From Brevibacillus sedimenti (lineage in GTDB: Bacteria; Bacillota; Bacilli; Brevibacillales; Brevibacillaceae), in NCBI RefSeq assembly GCF_020923495.1, contig NZ_CP064048.1:1476001-1540000 (forward strand): a stretch of 64,000 bases of DNA. The letters run 5' to 3'. This document shows positions 44,567 through 53,158 of this stretch, one piece after another. A program made the translations under genes and the position numbers. Within the stretch, counting starts at the first letter, position 1. Every line of letters begins with the position of its first letter. Below the pieces are notes generated by a model. The model ran no database searches, was not told the DNA's origin, and was given only the letters and a program-made list of their open reading frames with translations.

Positions 44567-45639
44567 ACAGAAGAGAACCTTCCCGCTACGAGGAACGCGT
44601 GCGGCAGGCATACCAGGCGCACAAGGACTCGGGGGAACCAACGTACATTTTGGGGATCGAGACGAGCTGCGATGAGACGTCGGCTGCGGTGGTGCAGGAC
44701 GGCCGCATCGTGCTGTCAAACGTGATCGCCTCACAGGCGGACATACACAAACGCTTCGGCGGGGTGGTCCCGGAGGTGGCCTCCCGTCGTCATGTGGAAA
44801 ACATCACGCTGACGATCGAGGAGGCCTTGAGCCAGGCAGGCCGGTCACTGGATGACATCCATGCCATCGCGGTCACGTACGGCCCCGGTCTGGTAGGCGC
44901 GCTGCTGGTGGGTGTGGCGGCGGCCAAGGCCATATCCTTTGCCCGCGGCATCCCCTTGATCGGTGTTCATCACATCGCCGGTCACATCTACGCCAACCGG
45001 CTGGTGGAAGAGATGCAGTTTCCACTGGTGGCGCTGGTTGTCTCGGGCGGCCACACCGAGCTGGTGCTGATGAGAGCGCACGGCGAGTACGAGATTCTGG
45101 GAGAAACCCGGGACGACGCCGCCGGTGAAGCGTACGACAAAGTGGCCCGGGCGCTGAAACTGCCTTATCCGGGCGGACCGCACATCGACCGGCTGGCCCG
45201 TGAAGGAGAGCCGCGTGTGCCGCTGCCGCGAGCCTGGCTGGAACCCGACTCCTATGATTTTAGCTTCAGCGGGCTGAAGTCGGCGGTGCTCAATACGCTG
45301 CACAACGCTTCGCAGCGGGGAGAGACGATCGATCCCGCCGACCTGGCGGCCAGTTTTCAGGATTCGGTGACCGAGGTGCTGGTGGAAAAAACGATCCGGG
45401 CGGCGAAGGAATACAAGGCCCGGCAGGTGCTGCTGGCCGGTGGCGTGGCCGCAAACCGCGGGCTGCGTGAACGGCTGCAGCAGCGCTGTGAGGCGGAGGG
45501 CATTGCCCTGGTCATCCCGCCGCTGTCGCTCTGTACCGACAATGCCGCGATGATCGCAGCCGCCGGGTACATCCAGTACCAAAAAGGCCAGTTTGCCGAC
45601 CTTGACTTGAACGGCGTGCCCGGTCTTTCCCTATCGTGA
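44563..45639 (+). CDS. tsaD: tRNA N6-adenosine threonylcarbamoyltransferase
   Basis: The 358-residue catalytic subunit for t6A37. It has [16 protein letters not shown], the metal ligands HHIAGHIYA (two histidines) and [13 protein letters not shown], and SDGLK-type [12 protein letters not shown]. An N-terminal extension of about 24 residues, not found in every homologue, precedes the core. ATG 44563 overlaps the rimI stop by ATGA. It ends the t6A/S18 block and has a strong terminator, followed by the dense regulatory region at 45722-46336. Confidence 0.96.
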   Translation: MNRREPSRYEERVRQAYQAHKDSGEPTYILGIETSCDETSAAVVQDGRIVLSNVIASQADIHKRFGGVVPEVASRRHVENITLTIEEALSQAGRSLDDIHAIAVTYGPGLVGALLVGVAAAKAISFARGIPLIGVHHIAGHIYANRLVEEMQFPLVALVVSGGHTELVLMRAHGEYEILGETRDDAAGEAYDKVARALKLPYPGGPHIDRLAREGEPRVPLPRAWLEPDSYDFSFSGLKSAVLNTLHNASQRGETIDPADLAASFQDSVTEVLVEKTIRAAKEYKARQVLLAGGVAANRGLRERLQQRCEAEGIALVIPPLSLCTDNAAMIAAAGYIQYQKGQFADLDLNGVPGLSLS

Positions 45640-45642
45640 TAA

Positions 45643-45684
45643 AAGAGGGCTTGCGGAAGTGACTCCGCAGGCTCTCTTTTTTTC
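45643..45684 (+). terminator. Terminator after tsaD
   Basis: AGAG..CTTGCGGA (45644-45657) pairs with TCCGCAGGCTCTCT (45664-45677), followed by TTTTTTT. Confidence 0.93.
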
Positions 45685-45721
45685 ATAGGGACTCCATCTC
45701 GGTGTGGGGAAGAAAATTATA

Positions 45722-45937
45722 TCAGCGTGTAGACAAAGTTCGCGGCGCATGGGAGATCGGGCCCGCTCGCTCGCTTGACGCCCGGCACAGAAGCAGATGA
45801 AGTCCGCTCCAAAACGAGACGCGGGCAGGGGACAAACATCTGGGTGTTTCGATGAAGTGAGACTTGTGTCCCCTGTTGGTCCCCGCGTCTTCGTTTTTCC
45901 GCTGAGCCGGTCGTCAAAGGAGCTCGCTTGGACCATC
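45722..45937. repeat. 216-bp dispersed repeat, copy 2
   Basis: Starts TCAGCGTGTAGACAAAG and ends CTTGGACCATC, an ungapped match to 29655-29870 with 14 differences. Main hairpin: GACGCGGG (45818-45825), CAGGGGACA (45826-45834), TGTCCCCTG (45867-45875) and CCCGCGTC (45882-45889), extended by AAAACGA/TCGTTTT. Here the GACGCGGG arm pairs perfectly; copy 1 has one A-C mismatch. Outside the 216 bases the two copies share nothing. Confidence 0.85.
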
Positions 45938-45987
45938 CTCTATGTCATATTTTCTGACGTTGATTTGCGGATTTTTCCGAAAAATGG

Positions 45988-46015
45988 TTGACTTCATGAA
46001 TTTTTATGTTAGAAT
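45988..46015 (+). promoter_or_regulatory. Sigma-A promoter of a short transcript
   Basis: TTGACT (45988-45993), a 16-base spacer, then TAGAAT (46010-46015). It stands in AT-rich DNA. No gene with a ribosome site follows for 300 bases, and a terminator lies 60 bases after it. Confidence 0.75.
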
Positions 46016-46021
46016 TTATTA

Positions 46022-46095
46022 CATAACATTCATCTTCTTCTCTCCATTCTCTCTCCATCTCCTCAATGGTGACCCAGGTATGGGTCTCTTTTTTT
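46022..46095 (+). ncRNA. Candidate CU-rich small RNA
   Basis: Between the promoter at 45988-46015 and a terminator (GACCCA at 46071-46076 with TGGGTC at 46081-46086, then TCTTTTTTTC) lie about 50 bases dominated by C and T, with CTCTCCAT repeated at 46040 and 46051, then CTCCTC. Such single-stranded CU runs fit base-pairing with Shine-Dalgarno sequences in known sRNAs. No good ORF on this strand. It is a prediction from sequence; there are no expression data. Confidence 0.45.
46071..46095 (+). terminator. Terminator of the candidate small RNA
   Basis: Stem GACCCA/TGGGTC of 6 bp, loop GGTA, followed by TCTTTTTTT. Confidence 0.75.
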
Positions 46096-46173
46096 CGCAC
46101 AAATGACTGAAAATGCCGCGATTTTTTTCGGCAGCCGGCTGAGCGGAAGAGAGGGAGCTGACACGTCACATCT

Positions 46174-46322
46174 TTATCCACAGGCTCTGGATAATTTTCG
46201 GCGGATGCGTTCACCTGCTCCTGTGAATACTGGTGATAACACGAAGAATTGCCGGGAAAATCGACATTTTCCTGTGGATTTTTTTGTGGAATTTGTGGAT
46301 AAAAGTATCGGTGTTATCAACA
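46174..46322. promoter_or_regulatory. DnaA-box cluster between tsaD and the ABC-F gene
   Basis: Matches to TTATCCACA: 46174-46182 perfect (plus), 46186-46194 one mismatch (minus), 46273-46281 two mismatches (minus), 46294-46302 perfect (minus), 46314-46322 one mismatch (TTATCAACA, plus). Two perfect boxes within 130 bases are far above chance (about one in 130 kb for each strand at equal base composition). The cluster ends just before the GTG of the large membrane protein, so DnaA could also control it. Confidence 0.7.
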
Positions 46323-46336
46323 GAGGAGGGTGCCTG

Positions 46337-48643
46337 GTGAGAACAAAAGGGCTGCAGGTACTGGCTCTATGCCTGCTGTTGGCGGCTGTTGCAAATCCGG
46401 AAGCGTCGGCTGCCGCAGTCGCTGTTGGTGCTGCTGTGACAGCGGAAAAACCGGTGCATGCAACCGGAGCAGACCATTCGGCAGGCAGGCAGGTGGTGGC
46501 GTTGTTCGTGGAAGGGATGTCGTTTCGGGAGCTGGACCGCCTGCGCAGCTATCCACATGTGGATACATGGCTGGAGCAGGCGGAAGCGGGCGCGCTCTCC
46601 ATCCGTACACCGGGGGCGCGTACGGCTGCCAATGGCTACCTGCTGCTCGGCAGCGGCGGACCGGCCGTGTACACGGAGCGCAGCGGTACGGCGTATCACC
46701 CGGAGGAGCTGCTCTCTTCCGGGGTGACGGCAGGTGAGCGTGCCCGGCAGCTAAGTCCAGCCGACGGGGCAGACGCGGCTCGTTTCCGGGTCGTGTTTCC
46801 CGGCATCTATCGCCTGCACGCGGAAAACCGGTCCAAGCCGTACTCCACCCGGATCGGTTTGCTGGGCGAAACGCTTGCCCGTCATGGCATTCCCGCTGCC
46901 AGTTACGGCAACGGTGATTACGACGACGTGCGACAGCGGCACGCCGTACTTTTTGCCATGGATGAGCAGGGGCGCGTTCCCCGGGGAGATCTCTCCGCTG
47001 CTGTCCTGGAGCGGCGGGACGACTACCCGTACGGCGTGCGGACCCGCTACGACTACCTTGCCGACCGGATTCGCGAAGACCGCACTTCCGGGTTGATTAC
47101 CGTGCAGCTGTCTGACCTGGCTCGCCTCTATCAAGCGGCGGACGACATGGCCCCGGACCGGTTCGCCCGTCAGTACGATCAGGTACTGTCCGACCTTGGT
47201 GCATTTTTGGACCGGGTGCTGAGGGAACGCAGGCCGGACCAGTTGGTGATGCTGCTGTCGCCTGCGCCGCATGTTCAGGCCCAAAAGGAGAAAGCGCTGC
47301 TGACGCCGCTCCTGTTGTGGCGGGGAGGAGCGGCGGGGGTGCTCACTTCGGCGACGACCAGACAGACGGGGGTGGTCAGCGGTCTGGATGTACTGCCTAC
47401 CGTCCTGTCATGGCTGCGCGTGCCGCCGCCGGAGCGGCTGACCGGCCACCTGCTGCGTCTGTCGAAGGAAATGAACGTGTCCGATCTGCTGCGTGAAGTG
47501 GAGCGGATTCACCACATTTACGCCAACCGTTCTTCCGTGTTGTACACGTACGTCATGCTGCAGATCGCGATCCTGGGAGCGGCTTCGTTCCTCTGGCTGT
47601 GGGGAAGGCGAACAGACGGCGGGAGGCTGAACCTGGCGCGGCGCGTTGTCCGTCTGGCGCTGCTGTCGATGCTCTGGTTTCCCCTGCTGTTTCTGGTGGA
47701 GGGGCTGGTCGGCTGGAAGGTGCCGTCAGCGGTTGTCCTGTCGGTGGTCATCACAGCTGCGCTGGCAGGGGGCATGCTGCTGGAACAGGCGCGTTCGCTT
47801 CCGGCCGGATTGTCTGCCGTGGCGGGATTGACCACGCTGGCGCTGCTGTTGGACGGCATGTTCGGCAATCCGGCGATGCGCCGTTCCTATCTGGGGTACG
47901 ATCCGGTGATTGGCGCCCGTTTTTACGGGTTGGGCAACGAATACGAAGGGGTGCTGATCGGCAGCGCCATCCTGTTTGCGGCAGCGCTCGCTCAGTGGCG
48001 GCGGGACAGGCGGGAGGACGCGGAGGGAGGGACCGATCCGCTGTCCGTGGTCGTCGGCAGCGGTCTGTTTGGCTTCATCCTGTATTACATGGCGTCTCCC
48101 GGGCTGGGGGCTGACGCCGGCGGGTTTCTCGCCGGTCTGGTCGGGTTTTCCGTGGCGTTTGTGCGGATGCAGGGATGGCGAATGGGAAAAAAAGGCCTCC
48201 TGCTGTTGGCAGGAGGTGTCCTGGCAGGGATGGTCGCGTTGACGGTGGCCAGTCTGCTGTCCGGTCAGCCGCCCACTCACATTGGCCGGGTGGCGCAGCA
48301 GATCGCCTCAGGGGAGTGGACGGACGTGGCTCAGATCGTGCAGCGCAAACTGGAGATGAACCTGCGGCTGATCCGCGTGTCAGTGTGGAGCAAGGTGTTT
48401 GCCGTCTCGCTGGTCGTCCTCGGCCTGCTGGCTCTCTGCAACGATCGCTACCTGCGCCATCTGGCCCGCGATTATCCGTTTTTGGTCAAGGGGTTTTCAG
48501 GCGTGATCGCCGGGGCACTGGCCGGTCTTTTGCTCAACGATTCCGGGATCATCACCGCTGCGACCTGCATCGTGTTTCTTGTTGTGCCAGCCTTGTACGC
48601 AGCGTTGGGAAAGACGGAGGAGCAGCGCTGCTCCACATCCTGA
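46337..48643 (+). CDS. Large membrane protein with phosphatase-like ectodomain
   Basis: A 768-residue protein I recognise only in outline. After a signal or anchor (residues 1-27), residues about 50-375 resemble the alkaline phosphatase/sulfatase fold: VVALFVEGMSFRELDRLR, TAANGYLLLGSGG, and the C-terminal TPLLLWRGGAAGVLTS with SGLDVLPTVLSWLRV. About 9 membrane segments fill the remainder (from residue 400), with GLGNEYEGVLIGSAIL and LLNDSGIITAATC, which look conserved. It may handle extracellular phosphoesters or polymers. GTG 46337 follows GAGGAGGGTGCC. The DnaA-box cluster is directly upstream. Confidence 0.8.
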   Translation: MRTKGLQVLALCLLLAAVANPEASAAAVAVGAAVTAEKPVHATGADHSAGRQVVALFVEGMSFRELDRLRSYPHVDTWLEQAEAGALSIRTPGARTAANGYLLLGSGGPAVYTERSGTAYHPEELLSSGVTAGERARQLSPADGADAARFRVVFPGIYRLHAENRSKPYSTRIGLLGETLARHGIPAASYGNGDYDDVRQRHAVLFAMDEQGRVPRGDLSAAVLERRDDYPYGVRTRYDYLADRIREDRTSGLITVQLSDLARLYQAADDMAPDRFARQYDQVLSDLGAFLDRVLRERRPDQLVMLLSPAPHVQAQKEKALLTPLLLWRGGAAGVLTSATTRQTGVVSGLDVLPTVLSWLRVPPPERLTGHLLRLSKEMNVSDLLREVERIHHIYANRSSVLYTYVMLQIAILGAASFLWLWGRRTDGGRLNLARRVVRLALLSMLWFPLLFLVEGLVGWKVPSAVVLSVVITAALAGGMLLEQARSLPAGLSAVAGLTTLALLLDGMFGNPAMRRSYLGYDPVIGARFYGLGNEYEGVLIGSAILFAAALAQWRRDRREDAEGGTDPLSVVVGSGLFGFILYYMASPGLGADAGGFLAGLVGFSVAFVRMQGWRMGKKGLLLLAGGVLAGMVALTVASLLSGQPPTHIGRVAQQIASGEWTDVAQIVQRKLEMNLRLIRVSVWSKVFAVSLVVLGLLALCNDRYLRHLARDYPFLVKGFSGVIAGALAGLLLNDSGIITAATCIVFLVVPALYAALGKTEEQRCSTS

Positions 48644-48780
48644 CCTTGCTGGCGTCATCGCAGCCGGACGGTTGGCCCCGGCGGCACAGACGGGCTTAAA
48701 GTCCATTTACTGTCGCCTTTCACCGGTGCCGACTGTTTACCGCCCGAAGGAAGTCTGCCAAGGGAAACATCGGCGGGGCA

Positions 48781-50715
48781 TCACCCTTCGGAGAGTTCGC
48801 TCCATTCCTCGTAGAGCCGCTCCAGCTCCGCTTTCGCCTGCTCGATCAAGTCGTTTCGCTCTTTGGCTTGCACGTGGTCGCTGTACACCTCGGGCAGGCA
48901 CAGCTCTTCCTCCCATTTGCGGATATCGGCTTCCCGCTGCTGAATGGTTGCCTCGATCTCCTCCAGCCGGCGCTGACGCTGACGTTCGCGCCGTTTTGCC
49001 TCTTTGTCCAGCTCGTACGAGGATTTTTCCGTCTGGGGGGATGAGGCTGTTCCCTGCTTCTTGCCGAAGGGTGCCTGTTGTTCGGCTGCCAGCTGGGCCA
49101 ACTCCTGTTTTTTCTCCACGTAATAGTCGTAGTTGCCGAGGTAGCTGGTCACTCCATCAGGGGTGAGCTCCAGCACGCGGGTGGCGATCTTGTTCAGGAA
49201 GTAGCGGTCGTGGGAGACGAACAGGATCGTGCCCGGGTAATCGTAGAGCGCGTTTTCCAGCACTTCCTTGCTGTAGATGTCCAGGTGGTTGGTCGGCTCG
49301 TCGAAAATCAGGAAGTTGGCCTGCTTCAGCATCAGCTTGGCCAGCGAGACCCGCGCCCGTTCGCCGCCGGACAGCTCACAGATGCGCTTCTGCACGTCGT
49401 CACCGCTGAACAGAAAGTTGCCCAGGAGGGTACGGACATCCTTTTCCAACATCTGCGGGTACTCGTCCCAGATCTCGTTCAACACGGTATTTTGCTCGTT
49501 GAGATCGCGATGCTCCTGGTCGTAGTAGCCGATCGTCACGTTGCTGCCCAACTGGATGCTGCCAGAGAGTGCAGGGAGTTTTTGCACGATCGTCTTCAGC
49601 AGCGTCGATTTGCCGATGCCGTTGGGGCCGACCAGGGCGACGCGTTCTTCCCGCTCGATCTCAAACGTCAGGTTGCGGGAGAGGGCGGCATTCGGATAGC
49701 CGATGCTCAGGTCGGCCGCTTTGATCACGATGTTGCCGCTCATCTTGGCGATATCAAAAGAAAAATGTACCGATTTGTTCTGCATGATGGGCTTCTCCAG
49801 CCGCTCCATCTTTTCCAGCATCTTGCGCCGGCTCTGGGCCCGTTTGGTCGTGGTCGCCCGGGCGATGTTGCGGGCGATGAAGTCCTCCAGCCGGGCAATC
49901 TCCTCCTGCTGCTTTTCGTAGCGTTTCAATTCCTGCTCCAGCCGCGCCGCCTTTTGTTCCAGGAAACGGCTGTAGTTGCCCACGTACCGGGTGGCGCGGG
50001 TTCGCTCGATTTCGTAGACGACGGTCACCAGCTTGTCCAGAAAATAGCGGTCGTGGGAGACGACGAGGATGGCTCCCTGGTAGTTTTGCAGGTAGGTTTC
50101 CAGCCAGGTGAGCGTCTCGATATCCAGGTAGTTGGTCGGCTCGTCCAAAAGCAGGACGCTGGGGGCCTGAAGCAGCAGCTTGGCCAGCGCCAGGCGGGTT
50201 TTCTGCCCGCCGCTCAGCGTCTTGATCGGGGTCTGGCTGTCCATGTCGGCAAACCGCAGCCCGTGCAGGACGCCGCGAATGGCCGCTTCGTAGGCGTAAC
50301 CGCCCCGCTCCTTGAACGCCTCGGAACGACGGGCGTAATCCTCGAGAATCTGCTGATAGCGTTTCTCGTCAGCCAGCACGTCAGGGTTGCCCATCAGCGC
50401 TTCCAGTTTTCGCAGCTCACGCTCTTCCTCCTGCAGATCACTGAACACGGTGAGCATCTCGTCCCAGATGGTTCGCTCCGATTCCAATCCGCTGTCCTGA
50501 GCCAGGTAGCCGACAGTGACATCCTTTGGAATCCGGACGGTTCCGCTGTCATAGCTGAGCTGACCGGCGAGGATTTTCATCAATGTCGACTTGCCGGCGC
50601 CGTTTACGCCGACCAGTCCGATCCGTTCTCCGGTTTGTATTTGCAGGGAGATGTCCTGTAAAATAGTCTCAACCCCGTACGTTTTGTGTATATGTTCAGC
50701 CTGAAGCAATATCAT
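48781..50715 (-). CDS. ydiF: ABC-F family ATPase (YdiF-like)
   Basis: A 644-residue protein with two ABC domains and no membrane part. Walker A GVNGAGKST and GPNGIGKST, signatures LSGGQKTRLALAKLLL and LSGGERARVSLAKLML, Walker B LLLDEPTNYLD and LIFDEPTNHLD are seen; between them a linker with many charged residues (about 245-315), and a C-terminal coiled coil rich in R, E and Q. ABC-F proteins act on the ribosome. Gene order places it as ydiF. ATG 50715 is preceded by AGAGGTGACATGCA. It is convergent with the membrane protein gene. Confidence 0.93.
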   Translation of the reverse strand: MILLQAEHIHKTYGVETILQDISLQIQTGERIGLVGVNGAGKSTLMKILAGQLSYDSGTVRIPKDVTVGYLAQDSGLESERTIWDEMLTVFSDLQEEERELRKLEALMGNPDVLADEKRYQQILEDYARRSEAFKERGGYAYEAAIRGVLHGLRFADMDSQTPIKTLSGGQKTRLALAKLLLQAPSVLLLDEPTNYLDIETLTWLETYLQNYQGAILVVSHDRYFLDKLVTVVYEIERTRATRYVGNYSRFLEQKAARLEQELKRYEKQQEEIARLEDFIARNIARATTTKRAQSRRKMLEKMERLEKPIMQNKSVHFSFDIAKMSGNIVIKAADLSIGYPNAALSRNLTFEIEREERVALVGPNGIGKSTLLKTIVQKLPALSGSIQLGSNVTIGYYDQEHRDLNEQNTVLNEIWDEYPQMLEKDVRTLLGNFLFSGDDVQKRICELSGGERARVSLAKLMLKQANFLIFDEPTNHLDIYSKEVLENALYDYPGTILFVSHDRYFLNKIATRVLELTPDGVTSYLGNYDYYVEKKQELAQLAAEQQAPFGKKQGTASSPQTEKSSYELDKEAKRRERQRQRRLEEIEATIQQREADIRKWEEELCLPEVYSDHVQAKERNDLIEQAKAELERLYEEWSELSEG

Positions 50716-50891
50716 TGCATGTCACCTCTTTAATACATACCTGCACCGCAAGCGGGCGGGCGGCGCTTTTTTGTGCTTGCGGTCGCCGTCGCAATTTATC
50801 CTATCAGACAAGTGTAGCGTAGAGAGCGCGCCGGGGACAACCCTTGCGCCTCCCGTCGCAGGCACCGAAAACAGGGAGGGGATCGTTGGGA

Positions 50892-51488
50892 ATGGAACGG
50901 GCCAAGTTGAAGCAGGCGTTGCGCAGGCAGATGCTGGCCGAGCGGGCAGCGCTGCCTGCCGGGGAAAGGGCCAATCGCTCCCGGGAGGCGTGCCGTCATT
51001 TGCTGTCCTTTGCCAAACTGGCAGCGTGCCGGATCGTGATGGCCTTTCATCCGATACGAGAGGAGCTGGACATCGTCCCGTTTCTGGACAGCGCTCGTCA
51101 AAGGGGACAGGAGGTATGGCTGCCGCTGACCCTCGTGGCGGAGCGCCGGCTGATACCCTACCGCTATACCGGACCGGACATGCTGCGGCCCGGGGCGTAC
51201 GGGATCATGGAGCCGGACCCGGAAAAAGCGGAGGAGGCCGATCTGGCTGCGCTGGACGCGGTGCTGGTGCCGGGTGTGGCATTTGACCGGCAGGGGGGGC
51301 GGATGGGCTATGGCGGCGGATTCTACGACCGGTTTCTCGCTTCGCTGGACCAAAAGCCGCTGCTGATCGGCTGCGGCTACCATTTTCAGGTGGTGCCATC
51401 CGTGCCGGTAGAGCCGCATGACGTCCGTCTCGATTACCTCGTGACGGAAGCGGGCGTGCTTGAGACCAGGGCAGCCGATCCGCGCTGA
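50892..51488 (+). CDS. 5-formyltetrahydrofolate cyclo-ligase
   Basis: A 198-residue ATP-dependent ligase that converts 5-formyl-THF to methenyl-THF. The motif PGVAFDRQGGRMGYGGGFYDRFL is the family signature, with RPGAYGIMEP and FHPIREELDIVPFL. ATG 50892 is preceded by GGGAGGGG at a longer distance; the frame is open from 50844 without a site. It is a stand-alone gene, divergent from ydiF. Function is well supported by family. Confidence 0.95.
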   Translation: MERAKLKQALRRQMLAERAALPAGERANRSREACRHLLSFAKLAACRIVMAFHPIREELDIVPFLDSARQRGQEVWLPLTLVAERRLIPYRYTGPDMLRPGAYGIMEPDPEKAEEADLAALDAVLVPGVAFDRQGGRMGYGGGFYDRFLASLDQKPLLIGCGYHFQVVPSVPVEPHDVRLDYLVTEAGVLETRAADPR

Positions 51489-51605
51489 GTGGATGCCGGT
51501 CTGCGGCAATTTTGTGTCAGGTTTGCATATTTTCCAACTGCACTATCTACAGCGGGATCAAAACGGTGTACAATACAACTGCAAGGACAATTGGAGGAAT
51601 GGACT

Positions 51606-52121
51606 GTGAGCAACTGGAAAATTGGCGTCATTTCGGCAAGTGATTCCATTGCAAGAGGAGACCGGGTGGACGATCGAATCCCGATCATCCGCAAGCTGAC
51701 CCGTGAGTGGCTGCAGGTGGATGTGGCCATTTACCGCGCCGTCTCGGACGACATGGAGGAACTGAAAGAGAACATGATCGAGCTGGTGGACCGGGAGAAG
51801 TGCGATTTGTTGATTGTCACCGGCGGTACCGGGTTGAGTCCGCGCGACGTCACCCCGGAAGTGACAACGTGGGTCATGGACAGGCCCGTTCCGGGTCTGG
51901 CCGAGGAAATGCGTCGGGCCGGATTGCAGCAGTCCCGCCGCGCGATGCTGACTCGCGCTGTCGCAGGTACGCGCGGTAACGCCTTGATCATCAACCTCCC
52001 CGGCAATCCCAGCGGCGTGGAAATCTGCTTCAACGCCATTGGAGACATGCTGTCCGATGCCTTGCACATTTTGCAGGGAACGGGAGAGGCCAATGAAGAT
52101 TGGGGAGGATTGGGTTGGTAG
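51606..52121 (+). CDS. moaB: Molybdenum cofactor biosynthesis protein B
   Basis: A 171-residue MoaB/MogA protein that adenylylates molybdopterin. IGVISASDSIARGDRVDDR and DLLIVTGGTGLSPRDVTPEV are the molybdopterin-binding motifs; PGNPSGVEICFNAI is also conserved. GTG 51606 follows TTGGAGGAATG; the frame extends to 51489 but has no site. The next gene starts at TTG 52115, inside this gene's end, so the two are coupled. Confidence 0.94.
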   Translation: MSNWKIGVISASDSIARGDRVDDRIPIIRKLTREWLQVDVAIYRAVSDDMEELKENMIELVDREKCDLLIVTGGTGLSPRDVTPEVTTWVMDRPVPGLAEEMRRAGLQQSRRAMLTRAVAGTRGNALIINLPGNPSGVEICFNAIGDMLSDALHILQGTGEANEDWGGLGW

Positions 52122-53116
52122 AAAAACCAAAGCTGAAGGAAGTGCCTGTGAGGGAAGCGGTAGGCATGATGCTTCCCCATGATATGACACAGATTTTGCC
52201 CGGCGAATTTAAAGGACGCCTGTTCAAAAAAGGGCATGTCATCACGGAAGCGGACATCGAACCGCTGCTCTCCATCGGCAAGGAGCACATATACGTGCTG
52301 GAGATGCCGGAGGGGTACATTCATGAGGACGACGCGGGCACGCGGATTGCCCGGGCGGTGTCCGGAGACGGTCTGACGCTGACCGAGCCTTACGAGGGCA
52401 AGGTGTCATTGAAGGCGACCCGGCTGGGGCTGGCGAAGATTAACGAAGAAGCCGTCCACGCGATCAACGCGCTGGAAGGCATCGCCCTGTCCACCATCTA
52501 CAGCGACCAGGTGGTGCAGCCCGGTCAGACGGTGGCCGCCACGCGGATCATTCCGTTGATCATGGAGGAAGCGCGAATCGTCCGCCTGGAAGAGCTGGCG
52601 CAGGGCTTCAGCGGTCCGATCGTACAGGTGAAGCCGTTTTACGAAAAGAAAGTGGGAGTGGTCACCACTGGCGGTGAAGTGTATTCAGGCCGGATTGCCG
52701 ACAAGTTCGGCCCCGTGATTCGGGCCAAGGTGGAGGCGCTCGGTTCCCGTGTGACGGAGCAGCGCTTTGCTCCCGACGACAAGGAAGCGATCGAACGGGA
52801 GATTATCCGTTTTCTGGAGGAGGGCGTCGATCTGGTGCTGGTGACCGGCGGGATGTCGGTTGACCCCGACGACCGCACGCCGGGAGCGATTGCCGGTGTT
52901 GGAGCGGAAGTGGTCCGTTACGGCACGCCGATGCTGCCCGGTTCCATGCTGATGGTAGCCTACAAGGGCGACGTGCCGATACTGGGTCTGCCCGGAGCGG
53001 TGATGCACGAGCCGTTTACCTCGTTTGACGTGTTTTTGCCCCGGATCCTGGCCGGCGAGCGAATCGTCGAGTCGGACATGACCCGGTTGGGATACGGCGG
53101 ATTGCGCACATGCTAG
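52115..53116 (+). CDS. MoeA-like molybdopterin-binding protein
   Basis: A 334-residue protein of the molybdopterin-binding (MoeA/MogA-type) superfamily. It lacks the complete MoeA domain set: an N-terminal part (LKEVPVREAVGMMLPHDMTQI and GEFKGRLFKKGHVIT) is followed by a MoCF_biosynth domain with TTGGEVYSGRIADKFGPVI, VLVTGGMSVDPDDRTPGAI and LGLPGAVMH. TTG 52115 follows GGGGAGG at 6 bases, inside moaB. Function is probably molybdenum cofactor handling; the exact step is unknown. tatA follows 42 bases later, and many molybdoenzymes use Tat export. Confidence 0.85.
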   Translation: MVEKPKLKEVPVREAVGMMLPHDMTQILPGEFKGRLFKKGHVITEADIEPLLSIGKEHIYVLEMPEGYIHEDDAGTRIARAVSGDGLTLTEPYEGKVSLKATRLGLAKINEEAVHAINALEGIALSTIYSDQVVQPGQTVAATRIIPLIMEEARIVRLEELAQGFSGPIVQVKPFYEKKVGVVTTGGEVYSGRIADKFGPVIRAKVEALGSRVTEQRFAPDDKEAIEREIIRFLEEGVDLVLVTGGMSVDPDDRTPGAIAGVGAEVVRYGTPMLPGSMLMVAYKGDVPILGLPGAVMHEPFTSFDVFLPRILAGERIVESDMTRLGYGGLRTC

Positions 53117-53158
53117 CTGGCAACACTGTTGGCTGATGGAGAAAAGGAGTGAATGTGA

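Noticed and set aside
45797..45991. 64-codon plus frame and overlapping minus frames in repeat copy 2
   Set aside because: Several frames are open at once, no ribosome sites, and matching frames in copy 1 end differently; the hairpin explains the sequence better.
45945..46214. 89-codon minus-strand frame over the candidate sRNA and first DnaA boxes
   Set aside because: Its Glu/Arg-rich part is just the complement of the CU-rich run; no ribosome site is seen. If conserved as protein it would argue against the sRNA.
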